Notes under the pieces: model-generated
The model's input: the letters and a program-made list of their open reading frames with translations, nothing else
Told to the model about the DNA's origin: nothing
The model's database searches: none
Made by a program: the position numbers and the translations under genes
Part shown: piece by piece, positions 1 to 8,775 of the stretch
Layout: the number at the start of each line of letters is the position of its first letter
Position numbering within the stretch: the first letter of the stretch is position 1
Assembly: GCF_000384295.1 (NCBI RefSeq)
Contig: NZ_KB913037.1
Location: 6,697,533 to 6,761,532, forward strand
Length of the DNA: 64,000 nt
Reading direction: 5' to 3'
From: Amycolatopsis balhimycina FH 1894
Lineage (GTDB): Bacteria; Actinomycetota; Actinomycetes; Mycobacteriales; Pseudonocardiaceae

Positions 1-301
1 GCCCGACGACCTGCCCCGGCCACCGGCGGCGATCGAGGCGGCGGCATACTTCGTCGTCGCCGAGTCGCTGACCAACGTCACCAAGCACAGCACGGCCGCA
101 CACGCCGAAGTGATCCTCGACGGCGACGGGCAGAGCCTGCGCGTCACGGTCCGCGACGACGGCCAGGGCGGCGCCGATGCCGAAGGCGGCAGCGGGTTGT
201 CCGGCATCCGGCGCCGGGTCGCGGCGCTGGACGGAACCGCCCGGATCGACAGTCCGGTGAACGTGGGAACGACGATCGAGGTACTGCTGCCATGCGCATA
301 G
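1..301 (+). CDS. Sensor histidine kinase, C-terminal part (truncated by window edge)
   Basis: Only about the last 99 residues are present, read in frame from base 2 to a TAG at 299-301. They form a HATPase_c domain: an N-box (AESLTNVTKHS), a G1 box (VRDDGQGGAD) and a G2 region (GSGLSGIRRRVAALDG). This is the arrangement of NarL/DesK-type (HisKA_3) kinases, which phosphorylate a LuxR-type response regulator. The stop overlaps the start of the downstream regulator, so the two are translationally coupled. The C-terminus closely resembles that of the kinase at 6800-8047, so the two systems look like paralogues. The sensor and dimerisation parts lie outside the window. Confidence 0.9.
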   Translation, partial: PDDLPRPPAAIEAAAYFVVAESLTNVTKHSTAAHAEVILDGDGQSLRVTVRDDGQGGADAEGGSGLSGIRRRVAALDGTARIDSPVNVGTTIEVLLPCA

Positions 302-927
302 TGCTCGCCGAGGACAACGCACTCCTGCGGGAGGGGATCTCGCTGCTGGTCAAGAGCGCGGGGCACGAGATCGTGGGGATCGCGGCCAGCGGCCCGGAGA
401 TCCTTCCGACGCTGCTGAAGCACCGGCCGGACATCGCGGTCCTCGACGTCCGGATGCCCCCGACCTTCCGCGACGAAGGCCTGCGCGCGGCGATCGCGGC
501 CCGCGAGCACCTTCCCGGGCTGCCGGTGCTGGTGCTGTCCCAGTACGTGGAGCAGGCCTACGCGAAGGAACTGCTGGCGACCGGCGCGGCCGGGACGGGC
601 TACCTGCTCAAGGACCGGGTCGGCCGGGTCGAGGAGTTCCTGGACGCACTCGAGCGCGTCGCGACCGGGGGCACCGCGCTCGATCCCGAGGTGGTGGCCC
701 AGCTGATGAACAAGCGTGACCCGCTGGACAGCCTCACCGCCCGGGAGCAGGAGGTGCTGCACCTCATGGCGCAGGGCCACGACAACCTTTCGATCGCCAG
801 GGACCTGGTCGTCACCGAACGCGCGGTGACCAAGCACATCGGCAACATCTTCCGCAAGCTGGGCCTGCCCACCAGCGACAGCGGCCACCGGCGGGTGCTG
901 GCCGTGCTCGCCTACGTCAACGCCTGA
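292..927 (+). CDS. LuxR/NarL-family response regulator
   Basis: A 211-residue two-domain regulator. The receiver domain occupies about residues 1-120, with the acidic pocket near the N-terminus (VLAEDN) and the phosphoacceptor Asp in AVLDVRMPP. A GerE/LuxR helix-turn-helix at about 145-205 contains LTAREQEVLHLMAQG and AVTKHIGNIFRKLGL. It starts at an ATG ten bases inside the upstream kinase gene and should be that kinase's partner. It is a near paralogue of the regulator at 8035-8685, sharing the VLSQYVEQ/E segment. Its targets cannot be read from the sequence. Confidence 0.93.
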   Translation: MRIVLAEDNALLREGISLLVKSAGHEIVGIAASGPEILPTLLKHRPDIAVLDVRMPPTFRDEGLRAAIAAREHLPGLPVLVLSQYVEQAYAKELLATGAAGTGYLLKDRVGRVEEFLDALERVATGGTALDPEVVAQLMNKRDPLDSLTAREQEVLHLMAQGHDNLSIARDLVVTERAVTKHIGNIFRKLGLPTSDSGHRRVLAVLAYVNA

Positions 928-966
928 GCCGGGGTCCGCGGTGTTGACGCCGTGACGCGCCGTCGA

Positions 967-987
967 GCACCTCCCGCGTTGAGGTGC
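967..987 (+). terminator. Hairpin after the first two-component system
   Basis: GCACCTC and GAGGTGC form a perfect 7-bp stem with a 7-base loop, 40 bases after the regulator's stop. No T-run follows, which is usual for high-GC terminators. Confidence 0.5.
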
Positions 988-1119
988 GAAGTAGTGTCGT
1001 GTGACGAAGTCCGGACGGGCAAGCTTGGCAAGGAAAACGGGCACTTCTGGTCGGTTGCTGGTCCTTTTTGGTGCGTCCCGGCCACGGCCGGCGATAGAGT
1101 GCAATGGCCACGCAGGGTG

Positions 1120-1257
1120 GAATCATACATTTTGGGTCAGTCGATTCTTTGTATCTTTCTTGACGTTCCCAGTGCTCGACAATGGCGTGCGCAAATCTGA
1201 AAGACTCGGGAAACGGCAATGGGTTGAGCGTTTCCGTCGGCGACAAATGGAGTTCGC
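1120..1257 (+). promoter_or_regulatory. Probable promoter region of the 1258-4820 operon
   Basis: Between the first regulator and the next gene the composition becomes AT-richer, from about 1120 to 1250, unlike the flanking coding DNA. A TTGACG at 1160-1165 could be a -35 element, but I do not see a convincing -10 at standard spacing. GGAG at 1249-1252, five bases before the TTG at 1258, is the likely ribosome binding site. An in-frame stop at 1225 rules out longer starts. The rest of 988-1120 shows nothing else. Confidence 0.35.
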
Positions 1258-2745
1258 TTGCTGTTCAGTGACGGGAAAGTACGCGCCGACTATGCGGATT
1301 TCGTGGACCGTCAGATCGCTGCTGTCCGCCGTGTCCACGCGGGCGAAGAGGATCTTCCCGCCTTGCACGCGGACAAACTCATTCGAACGCTGGTCGCCGC
1401 CGCGGATTCCCGGCAGTTCGGAAGTGCACTCGCCGGTTGGCGCGACGAGGAGACCGTGGTGCGGGCACGGGCGGACGAGCCGGCGGCCTTTGTCGAGAAG
1501 ATGCTGGCTGAACTCGCTGTCCTCGGTCAGGCGGAGTTCCGGTCCGGCTCGAGTGCGGTGTTCACCCGCCCGATAGGCGAGTTCCTGCACTACTACGAAT
1601 CCTCGGGAACCACCGGCGACCCGGTGGCCGCGCCCAAAGCACTGGACGACCTCGCCGCGAACACGATCAACATCGGCGAGATGTGGCGCCGGGTGCTCAC
1701 CCCGGCGGACTCCGCACTGATCCTGATCAACGGCCCGTTCGCGCCGGCCGGGTACCAGTTCGAAAAGGTGATGGAGTACCTGGGCGTGCTCTCGCTCCGC
1801 TTGTGGGTCGACAACGTCACCGGCGACTACACCCGGATCCTGCGGTTGCTGCGTGAACTCTCGGTCAGCACATACGTGGGTTCCCCTTCGCGCCTGCTGG
1901 AGATGCTGCATTTCGCGTACCGGCACGGAGAGCCGCTGCCCCGATTCCGCCGGCTGCTGCTCATGGCCGAGCAGGCCGGCCCGTCGCTGCTGCGGCACCT
2001 GGAGCGGCTGACGGGGGCGAAAGCCTTCGTGGGCAGCTTCGGCTCATCGGAGACGGGCACGACGGCGGCCACCTGTGAGCAGGGCAGGTTGCACCTCCAG
2101 GTGCAGAGCTACCTGTTCGAGCTGGCCGACGCCCAGGGGATCCGGCCGGTCCGTGGCGATCACGACGAAGGCGAACTGGTGGTCACCTGTCTCGACCTGC
2201 GCGCACGTCCCCTGCTGCGCTACCGGACCGGTGACCTGGTCGAGGTGACCGGGACACCCTGCCCGTGCGGGGTGGCACTCCCGGTGGTGCGGACCCTGGG
2301 GCGCGTACACGACGTCATGCGCCTCGGCGGCGACGGTGTCCGCCAGGAGGACGTGGAATCGGTGTTGTGGTCGGAAAACAGCCCCGAAGCACGGCACTTC
2401 ACCGTCCTCAACTACATGCTCGTCCTTCGTGGCCCCGATGTCGTATGCCTGCTCACCACCGATCGCGAACCGGAGGCGCCCGGCCTCGACGCGGTACGAC
2501 GGCGGCTGGCCGGCCTGTTCGACGGCCACCACCTTTCCGTACGGACGGTCCCGGCGCTGCCGCCGCTGGCTTCCCTCGGTTCGTACCTCGGCTGGAAACT
2601 CTCACGACTGGTCGATCTGGACGACCGCGCCATGACCGACCGGCTTCCTCCGCCCATCGCGGAGGTCGTCCGCGTCTCGCTCGCCGAGATCGAAGCCACC
2701 ACCGGTTTGCGGCCGGCGATCCCCCTGACAGAAGGAGTCCGATGA
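1258..2745 (+). CDS. Phenylacetate-CoA-ligase-like adenylate-forming enzyme
   Basis: A 495-residue protein of the ANL superfamily, closest in layout to PaaK-type aryl-CoA ligases, which activate a carboxylic acid as an acyl adenylate. The phosphate-binding loop reads YYESSGTTGDPVA (about residues 116-128). A second core segment is GSFGSSETGTT, followed by LRYRTGDLVEV, the conserved Asp region, and the hinge to a small C-terminal domain. The start is TTG, set by an upstream in-frame stop and a GGAG ribosome site. It overlaps the next gene by ATGA, so it heads a coupled operon with an unknown protein, a P450 and a VOC protein. It probably activates the acid on which the operon works. Whether CoA or a carrier is the acceptor is unclear. 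Confidence 0.8.
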   Translation: MLFSDGKVRADYADFVDRQIAAVRRVHAGEEDLPALHADKLIRTLVAAADSRQFGSALAGWRDEETVVRARADEPAAFVEKMLAELAVLGQAEFRSGSSAVFTRPIGEFLHYYESSGTTGDPVAAPKALDDLAANTINIGEMWRRVLTPADSALILINGPFAPAGYQFEKVMEYLGVLSLRLWVDNVTGDYTRILRLLRELSVSTYVGSPSRLLEMLHFAYRHGEPLPRFRRLLLMAEQAGPSLLRHLERLTGAKAFVGSFGSSETGTTAATCEQGRLHLQVQSYLFELADAQGIRPVRGDHDEGELVVTCLDLRARPLLRYRTGDLVEVTGTPCPCGVALPVVRTLGRVHDVMRLGGDGVRQEDVESVLWSENSPEARHFTVLNYMLVLRGPDVVCLLTTDREPEAPGLDAVRRRLAGLFDGHHLSVRTVPALPPLASLGSYLGWKLSRLVDLDDRAMTDRLPPPIAEVVRVSLAEIEATTGLRPAIPLTEGVR

Positions 2746-3236
2746 GCTCTCCCGACCCCGGAATCGCCATGACCGACGCGGAGAAGGCCCAGTTCGTCCT
2801 CGGCGTCTACTTCCGGACACAGGCGGCGATCGAGAAGTACCTCGGCGCCGACGGGCTGCCCGCGTGGACCGACAGGGTGGCCACCATCAACTCCGAGGCC
2901 ATGCTCAACCGCATCGAGGACCCGGCCGGCCGCGCGCGTGATCTGCTGACCGGGCTCGCCACCATGCTCGACGTCTACGGCTCCGATACGGTCCGGACCG
3001 ACGAGCCGCGCAGCACTTCGCTCGCCGTCCGCCGCTGCGGGATCTATGACTACCGCGAGCGCGCGCAGGCACAGGGCGTCGAACTGACCCTGCGGCGACC
3101 GTGCGAATACTGCGTCGATCTGCATCACCGGACGGCGGACAAGCTCGGCGTCACGGTGGCGCACGAGCTGGGCGAGCGCAGCTGCCACTGGACCGTGCAG
3201 GTGCCGGAAGCCGGACCCGGGAACGACCTCCCGTGA
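2742..3236 (+). CDS. Conserved-looking Cys-containing protein of unknown function
   Basis: A 164-residue protein. The first half appears helical (TDAEKAQFVLGVYFRTQAA). The second half carries four cysteines and a histidine pair in the pattern RRCGIYDYRE, CEYCVDLHHR and ERSCHW. That spacing could bind a metal or form a catalytic pocket; it faintly recalls the ATC-hydrolase-like and V4R-like small domains, but I cannot assign it. It starts at an ATG overlapping the stop of the adenylating enzyme, and its own stop overlaps the GTG of the P450. Strict co-translation argues for a role in the same pathway, for example modifying the activated acid or assisting the P450. Confidence 0.65.
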   Translation: MSSPDPGIAMTDAEKAQFVLGVYFRTQAAIEKYLGADGLPAWTDRVATINSEAMLNRIEDPAGRARDLLTGLATMLDVYGSDTVRTDEPRSTSLAVRRCGIYDYRERAQAQGVELTLRRPCEYCVDLHHRTADKLGVTVAHELGERSCHWTVQVPEAGPGNDLP

Positions 3237-4444
3237 CCGCGGCCGACACCCTGCCGCTGCCGTACCGGCGTGCCGCGGGATGCCCGTTCGACCCGGATCC
3301 CGAATTCGCCGAGCTCCGCGCCACGCGGCCGGTGTCACGGGTGTCGATCAACGGCGGCGATGAGGTCTGGCTCATCACCCGGTTCGACGACGCACGCCAA
3401 GTGCTCGGCGACGCCCGGTTCAGCAGTGAGCTGACACCGCTCGGGATCGTGCTGCCGAAGCCGGAGGACCGGACGTTGGCCGACGAGCTGCGATCGCAGC
3501 AACCGGGGACGTTCATCGAATGCGATCCGCCGGAGCACACCCGGCTGCGGCGCATGATCGCGGGCGAGTTCACCGAACAGCGCATGCGCGCCCTGCGGCC
3601 GAGATTCACCGAAATCGTCGAGGAGCGGCTCGACGCGATGGCCGCCGCCGGACCGCCGGTCGACCTGGTCGCCTTGTTCGCCCTTCCGGTGCCCTCGATG
3701 CTCATCTGCGAACTGCTCGGCCTTGACGCGGACGGGTTCGACTTCGCCGCCCTGACCAGGATCATGACCGACGTCATGTCGAGCCTCGAGACCCTGATCC
3801 CGGCCCGGGACGCGCTGCGCGCCGGGATGCGCGCTCATGTGGTGGCCACCAGGGCCGATCCCGGCGACAACCTGCTGGGGAGGGTGATCCGGCGGTACGG
3901 CTCGGAGGTGACCGACGAAGAGCTCGTGGGGATCGGCAACCTGTTGCTGGTCGCCGGCCACGAGACCACGGCCAACATGCTCGGTATCGGCACCTTGGCC
4001 CTGCTGCGCCACCCCGCGCAACTCGCCCGGCTCCGCGACGATCCGGCGATCGTCGGATCCGCTGTGGACGAACTGGTCCGGTACGTCTGCATTCCGCACC
4101 ACGGCGAGATACGCACGGCCACCGCCGACGTGCTGGTCAACGGGACGGTGATCCGCCGTGGCGAGCAGGTGCTCGTGTCGCTGCCTTCGGCGAACCGCGA
4201 CCCGGCCAGGTTCGTGCGACCGGACGAGCTGGACTTCGACCGGCCGCCACGGACCCACCTCGCCTATGGATACGGCATCCACCACTGCGTGGGCCTGCCT
4301 CTCGCCAGGATGGAGATGGAGGTCGCGTTTCCCGCCTTGCTGAAGAGGTTCCCGTCGCTGAAGCCGGCGATCGGCTTCGACGAGGTGTCCTACCGCCGGT
4401 CCAATGTGACCTACGGCGTCCATTCGCTGCCGGTCACCTGGTAG
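3233..4444 (+). CDS. Cytochrome P450
   Basis: A 403-residue bacterial class I P450. It has the I-helix oxygen-activation motif AGHETTAN, the K-helix ELVR (ExxR) in VDELVRY, and the haem loop YGYGIHHCVG with Cys352 as thiolate ligand. The usual Phe opening the haem loop is Tyr here. The start is a GTG overlapping the previous stop; the CPF-D-P opening (AAGCPFDPDPEF) is typical of the N-terminus of this class. No ferredoxin or reductase gene lies nearby, so it probably borrows redox partners. In the operon it is the likely hydroxylating or coupling step on the product of the adenylating enzyme. Confidence 0.93.
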   Translation: MTAADTLPLPYRRAAGCPFDPDPEFAELRATRPVSRVSINGGDEVWLITRFDDARQVLGDARFSSELTPLGIVLPKPEDRTLADELRSQQPGTFIECDPPEHTRLRRMIAGEFTEQRMRALRPRFTEIVEERLDAMAAAGPPVDLVALFALPVPSMLICELLGLDADGFDFAALTRIMTDVMSSLETLIPARDALRAGMRAHVVATRADPGDNLLGRVIRRYGSEVTDEELVGIGNLLLVAGHETTANMLGIGTLALLRHPAQLARLRDDPAIVGSAVDELVRYVCIPHHGEIRTATADVLVNGTVIRRGEQVLVSLPSANRDPARFVRPDELDFDRPPRTHLAYGYGIHHCVGLPLARMEMEVAFPALLKRFPSLKPAIGFDEVSYRRSNVTYGVHSLPVTW

Positions 4445-4469
4445 CGCGTCCACGATGGCAGGAGCAGCA

Positions 4470-4820
4470 GTGCCCAACATCGCGAAGGTACTGGCGAGGG
4501 TCGTGGTGGACGACCTGGACAAGGCCATCCCGCTCTACCAGGCACTTTCCGGTGCCGAGGAGGTGCAGAAGTTCGGTCACGGGCCCGTGAAACTGGCCAG
4601 TGTCGGCCCTTTCCTGCTGCTGCGGGCGGAAGGTGCCGAGGGCTACACCGATCGGACCGCGACCATCCTCGTGTTCGACGTCGCACCTGTCGTCCGGGAC
4701 ATCGAACTGGCCGGCGGCGAGATCATCGAGGGGCCGTCGGCCGGGCCCAACGGGGAACGGCTGGTGGCAAGGCATCCGGACGGTTCCGTCTTCGAATACA
4801 TCGCCGTCCCGAACGGCTGA
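4470..4820 (+). CDS. VOC (glyoxalase/bleomycin-resistance) family protein
   Basis: A 116-residue single-unit VOC protein with paired beta-alpha-beta-beta-beta modules: VLARVVVDDLDKAIPLYQAL in the first, TILVFDVAPVVRDIELAGG in the second, ending ARHPDGSVFEYIAV, where the Glu is a candidate metal ligand. An ATG at 4455 would add five residues, but AGGAG sits five bases before the GTG at 4470, so I prefer that start. It follows the P450 by 25 bases. It may be a pathway enzyme (isomerase, dioxygenase-like or hydrolase) or a binding protein giving self-protection. The sequence does not decide which. Confidence 0.8.
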   Translation: MPNIAKVLARVVVDDLDKAIPLYQALSGAEEVQKFGHGPVKLASVGPFLLLRAEGAEGYTDRTATILVFDVAPVVRDIELAGGEIIEGPSAGPNGERLVARHPDGSVFEYIAVPNG

Positions 4821-5086
4821 GGGCAGTTCGGGGTGTCGCGGCGGTTCGCCGATCGAGCGGGCCGGCACATAACCGCCGCACGCGGTAGGGCCGTGCCCGG
4901 CCGCCTGACCCCTGACTTCCGCTGGGACGATCTCGCGCAGCTGCGGGCGAGAGCCGCGCTGACGCGGATGATGCGCGCCGCCTTCCGCGCGGAGCACCCC
5001 TCCGGGGGCCGTTCGTCGTGCGCGGGTTCGCAAGGAAGTTCTGCGTGGAGGTACACGGATCGTGCGCGGCAGCAGTCTTCCTAGTG

Positions 5087-5587
5087 ATGGCTGACTACGA
5101 GGACTTCGTCCGGGCGCACCTGCCGCGGTTGCTGCGTTACGCGACGATGCTGACCGGGGACCGGGAGCAGGCCGCTGACCTGGTGCAGGACGTGCTGGTC
5201 AAGGTGTACCGACGGTGGTCACGGGTCAGCGACGCCGAGCACCCCGACCGTTATGTCCTGCGGATGGTGACCAACGACCACCTGTCCTGGCGGCGCAGCC
5301 GGTCGGCGCGGCTGATCGCGGTGGGCGACCCGCCGGACGAGGCGCGGCCGGATGACTTCGCGTCCGACCACGCGGCACGCGAGGACATGTGGCAGCGCCT
5401 GGCGCGGTTGCCCCGGCGCCAGCGTGCGGTCGTGGTGCTCCGGTACTACGAGCAGCTCGCCGACGCCGACATCGCCGACCTGCTCGGCTGCGCCCAGGCC
5501 ACCGTGCGGGCCCACGCCCGCAAAGCCCTGACGACCCTGCGACACGGCCTGAGCATCGACCGGATGGCCCAGGCCAAGGAGAGCTGA
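5087..5587 (+). CDS. ECF RNA polymerase sigma factor, SigE-70 type
   Basis: A 166-residue ECF sigma factor. Region 2 covers about residues 5-75 (RYATMLTGDREQAADLVQDV, then HPDRYVLRMVTNDHLSWRR). Region 4 covers about 105-160 (LARLPRRQRAVVVLRYYEQL and ATVRAHARKAL). It belongs to the SigE-like actinobacterial group, usually paired with a membrane-anchored partner. The start is ATG 5087; a GTG directly before it could also serve. Its TGA overlaps the ATG of the next gene. Bases 4821-5083 upstream hold no gene that I can support. Confidence 0.92.
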   Translation: MADYEDFVRAHLPRLLRYATMLTGDREQAADLVQDVLVKVYRRWSRVSDAEHPDRYVLRMVTNDHLSWRRSRSARLIAVGDPPDEARPDDFASDHAAREDMWQRLARLPRRQRAVVVLRYYEQLADADIADLLGCAQATVRAHARKALTTLRHGLSIDRMAQAKES

Positions 5588-6630
5588 TGGACATCGAGAA
5601 CCTGATCAAGGACACCTTCACCGCCCACGAGCAGGACGCCCCCGACAGCGACCAGGTGCTGGCGGCCACGCGTCAGCGCCTCGACCGCGGGCGCGCCGTG
5701 GTGAGCCGTCCGCTCGCGGCCGCCGCCGGGGTGGTCCTGCTCGTCCTGGCCGCGGTCGCCGTCGTCGCGCTGAACCGGCCCGCGCCCGACAGCCAGGTGG
5801 CCACGGGCACCGGCCAGACCAGCGGTCCGGCCGCCGTCGAGGCACCGGCCGAGGCGGCCATCGCGGAGCTGACCATGCCTTACTCGCTCGGCTGGCTGCC
5901 GCCCGGCAAGGCCGACTACCTCGCGCGCCGGATCAACATCGGTGGCAGCGCGGCGAACCCCGACAAGCCGGTGTACGGCGGCGAGTACATGCTGACCGTC
6001 ACGTCCGGGCGTCAGGTCCTGCTGGTGGACGTGCAGGAAATGCGGATGATGCCGGTCGAGCAGGCCACCTTCAAGTCCGGTCCGGGCCGGCCCGTCACCA
6101 TCGGCGGGCGGGCCGGCGTGGAGAGCTCGCACTCCGGCGGCCCGGGCGGTTATGAGGTGTACCTGACCCACCCCGATGGCGGCTCCTTGTACGTCAACGT
6201 GGCCGCGCAGCCGGGCAGCACGGCGGTGGCGCAGCAACTGATCGACGCGGGCCGCCGCGTCGCGGAGAACGTCACCTTCCCGGGCAAGACCACCGTCACC
6301 CCGGCGTTCGGCCTCGGCAAGCTGCCCGACGGCCTGCGGATGTGCACGTTCGACGTCGAGAAGGGCGGCCCGAGCGGTCAGCGCACGAGCTACTCGGTGG
6401 GCACGTGCAGCACCCTGCCGCCGGTCCAGGTCCGCATCGACGAGGCCGGCCAGGTGCGCGGCACCGCGGGGCAACCGGTCCAGGGACACGCGACGCGCTA
6501 CCTGGACGAGAACGGTTACCGCACGCTCTGGATCCTCAAGGCCGTCCACGACGCGCCGATCGCCGTCGCGGGTGCCGGCGCACAGGCGGAGCTGTACGCC
6601 ATCGCCGACCACCTCGTCCTGCCCCACTGA
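5587..6630 (+). CDS. Membrane-anchored partner of the sigma factor (putative anti-sigma)
   Basis: A 347-residue protein. A cytoplasmic N-terminus of about 40 residues is followed by one transmembrane segment near 41-62 (PLAAAAGVVLLVLAAVAVVA) and then a long extracytoplasmic domain with the motif LGWLPPG. Coupling to the sigma gene (TGATG) and topology fit an anti-sigma or sensing partner. No zinc-binding HxxxCxxC motif is visible in the N-terminus, so it is not a canonical zinc anti-sigma factor. The extracellular domain is unassigned. A strong terminator follows. Confidence 0.7.
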   Translation: MDIENLIKDTFTAHEQDAPDSDQVLAATRQRLDRGRAVVSRPLAAAAGVVLLVLAAVAVVALNRPAPDSQVATGTGQTSGPAAVEAPAEAAIAELTMPYSLGWLPPGKADYLARRINIGGSAANPDKPVYGGEYMLTVTSGRQVLLVDVQEMRMMPVEQATFKSGPGRPVTIGGRAGVESSHSGGPGGYEVYLTHPDGGSLYVNVAAQPGSTAVAQQLIDAGRRVAENVTFPGKTTVTPAFGLGKLPDGLRMCTFDVEKGGPSGQRTSYSVGTCSTLPPVQVRIDEAGQVRGTAGQPVQGHATRYLDENGYRTLWILKAVHDAPIAVAGAGAQAELYAIADHLVLPH

Positions 6631-6633
6631 ATC

Positions 6634-6673
6634 CCGCGGGTCCTCTTCGGACGCGACCGAGGAGGACCCGCGG
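6634..6673 (+). terminator. Intrinsic terminator of the sigma operon
   Basis: A perfect 12-bp inverted repeat, CCGCGGGTCCTC (6634-6645) with GAGGACCCGCGG (6662-6673), and a 16-base loop. It begins three bases after the stop codon. Confidence 0.8.
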
Positions 6674-6799
6674 TTGGCGGCCCGCCGGCAACCGCCGCTA
6701 CGAGAGTCACCTGCGGTGTCACAGCTGGTACCAGGTTCACCATGAGACCGGGTGCAGGTTTCATGGCACCGTCCTCCTGCGGTGCCCTAGCGTCGTGCC

Positions 6800-8047
6800 A
6801 TGACGATTCCAGCCGGACTGAGACGCACGGTCCTCCGGGCGCGGCGGGACACCGGCTTTCTTGCCGCTGGTGTGCTGCCGCACCTGGCGCTGGTGCCCGT
6901 GTGGTCCTGGGCGGAGGCGACCACCACCAGGACGGGGAACTGGCTCCTTGCGGTTTCCGTGTCGGCCGCCCTGGTCCTGCTCGGCACCCCGGTGCTGACG
7001 GCCGTTCAGCGGGCTCGCTACCGGGTGCTCATCGGTGTGGACGTCCCCCGGCGCACCCCCACCGCGCCGGAACAACGGATGTGGGCCTCGGCCGCCCGGT
7101 GGCTCGCGGCGACGCGGCCTTGGCGCACGATCGGCTACCACCTCCTGCTGGGCCCGTTGCTCGCGCTGCTGGAGCTGCTGGTGCTCGCGGTGGCAGCGGC
7201 GTGCCTGGCGGGCGCCACCGCCTACGCCTGGTCATGGGCGCTGCCCACCGGAATCCGCCAGGACTGGTTCGGCTACCTGACCCAGCTGCCGGCTTACACA
7301 GCGGCCGGACTCCTCCTCCTGTGCGCCCTGCCCTGGACCGCGCGGGCAGTAGCCCGCGCCGAGGCGCGGCTGGCGGTGGGCCTGCTCGGGCCCAGCCGGG
7401 CGCAGCGGCTCCAGGAGCGGGTCGATCAGCTGGCCGTGAGCCGGACCGGCTTGATCGAAGCCGTCGACGCGGAGCGCCGCCGGATCGAGCGCGACCTGCA
7501 CGACGGCACCCAGCAGCGGTTGGTGTCCCTCGCGGTCAACCTGGGCCTGGCCATGGCCACCCGCCCGGACCTGCCGGGTGATGCCCGCGAGGTGATCGCG
7601 AGCGCGCACCTGGAGGCGAAGGAGGCGATCGCCGAACTCAACGACCTGGTGCGGGGGCTGCACCCGGCCGTGCTCGAAGACCGGGGTCTGGACGCGGCGT
7701 TGTCCGGGCTGGCTGCCCGCACACCCCTGCCGGTGCGGCTGCGGGTCGATCTGGAGGAGCGGGTGACGCCCACCGTGGAGTCGGTCGCGTACTTCGTGAT
7801 CTCCGAGGCGCTGACCAATGCGACGAAGCACGCCAACGCGATGCGTGCGGAGGTGATCGTCCGTCAGGTCGGCGAGGTGCTGCGAGTGCGCGTCACCGAC
7901 GACGGGCTGGGCGGTGCCGACGCCGCCGCCGGCACGGGGCTGACCGGGCTGGCCAAGCGGGTCGGCTCCCTCGACGGGGCCTTCCACGTCAGCAGCCCCG
8001 TCGGCGGGCCCACCACCATCACCGCGGAGCTGCCGTGCGCGCGGTGA
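6800..8047 (+). CDS. Sensor histidine kinase, NarL/LiaS type
   Basis: A 415-residue kinase. Four or so membrane segments fill residues 20-190 (for example LLALLELLVLAVAAACLAGA), the type seen in kinases with a putative-sensor N-domain. A HisKA_3 helix carries the phosphoacceptor in ERDLHDGTQQRL, followed by an N-box (VISEALTNATKHA) and a G box (DDGLGGADAAAGTGL). The start ATG follows the sigma-operon terminator. It overlaps the next gene by 13 bases and is its partner. Its C-terminus resembles the partial kinase at 1-301, indicating duplication of the whole pair. Confidence 0.93.
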   Translation: MTIPAGLRRTVLRARRDTGFLAAGVLPHLALVPVWSWAEATTTRTGNWLLAVSVSAALVLLGTPVLTAVQRARYRVLIGVDVPRRTPTAPEQRMWASAARWLAATRPWRTIGYHLLLGPLLALLELLVLAVAAACLAGATAYAWSWALPTGIRQDWFGYLTQLPAYTAAGLLLLCALPWTARAVARAEARLAVGLLGPSRAQRLQERVDQLAVSRTGLIEAVDAERRRIERDLHDGTQQRLVSLAVNLGLAMATRPDLPGDAREVIASAHLEAKEAIAELNDLVRGLHPAVLEDRGLDAALSGLAARTPLPVRLRVDLEERVTPTVESVAYFVISEALTNATKHANAMRAEVIVRQVGEVLRVRVTDDGLGGADAAAGTGLTGLAKRVGSLDGAFHVSSPVGGPTTITAELPCAR

Positions 8048-8685
8048 TCGCCGAGGATTCGGTGTTGTTGCGGGTCGGCCTGGTCAAGGTGCTGGAGATG
8101 GGCGGGTTCCAGGTCACCGCGGAAGCCGGCGACGCGGAGGGGCTGTTGGCGGCAGTGGCGGAGCACCGGCCCGAACTCGCCTTGATCGACGTCCGGATGC
8201 CGCCCGGCTTCACCGACGAGGGGGTGCGGGCGGCGATGGAGATCCGCCGGCGCTGGCCGGGGACGCCGGTGGTGCTGCTTTCGCAGTACGTGGAGGAGCG
8301 GTACGCGGCCGACCTGCTGTCTGCGCACACCAGCGGTGTGGGCTACCTGCTCAAGCAGCGGGTGGCCGATGTCGCCGACTTCGTGGCGGCGGTCCGGCGA
8401 GTGGCGGACGGCGGCACGGCCCTGGACCCGCAGGTCGTCGCCCAGTTGCTGCTGCGGCGCGACAGCGACCCGCTCGCGCGGCTGACCCCCCGCGAACGGG
8501 AGGTGCTCGGCCTGATGGCCGAGGGGCGCTCCAACGCCGGCATCGCGCAGGCTCTGGTGGTCAGCGAGAGCGCCGTGGCGAAGCACATCAACAACATCTT
8601 CGCCAAGCTTGACCTGCCCGTGGTGGACGCGGACCACCGCCGCGTCCTGGCTGTGCTGCGGTTCCTCGGAGCGTCCCGGGCCTGA
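8035..8685 (+). CDS. LuxR/NarL-family response regulator
   Basis: A 216-residue protein starting at GTG inside the end of the kinase gene. The receiver has the acidic pair in VIAEDS and the phosphoacceptor in ALIDVRMPP. A LuxR helix-turn-helix follows (LTPREREVLGLMAEG, AVAKHINNIFAKLDL). It is a paralogue of the regulator at 292-927, matching across the receiver core and recognition helix, so the two may bind similar sites. The neighbouring membrane gene at 8776-9195 is convergent and not obviously part of the unit. Confidence 0.93.
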   Translation: MRAVIAEDSVLLRVGLVKVLEMGGFQVTAEAGDAEGLLAAVAEHRPELALIDVRMPPGFTDEGVRAAMEIRRRWPGTPVVLLSQYVEERYAADLLSAHTSGVGYLLKQRVADVADFVAAVRRVADGGTALDPQVVAQLLLRRDSDPLARLTPREREVLGLMAEGRSNAGIAQALVVSESAVAKHINNIFAKLDLPVVDADHRRVLAVLRFLGASRA

Positions 8686-8775
8686 CAGCGCCGCCGACAA
8701 CGGCCTCGGCTGTTCCTGGAACGCACGTCATGGCGGCGAAAACGCCTACCGCCCCAGCCGCGGACGTTGTCGTTT

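Noticed and set aside
1258..8685. A large PKS/NRPS cluster around the PaaK-like operon
   Set aside because: No ketosynthase, carrier or condensation domain occurs in the window; only a small four-gene unit can be supported.
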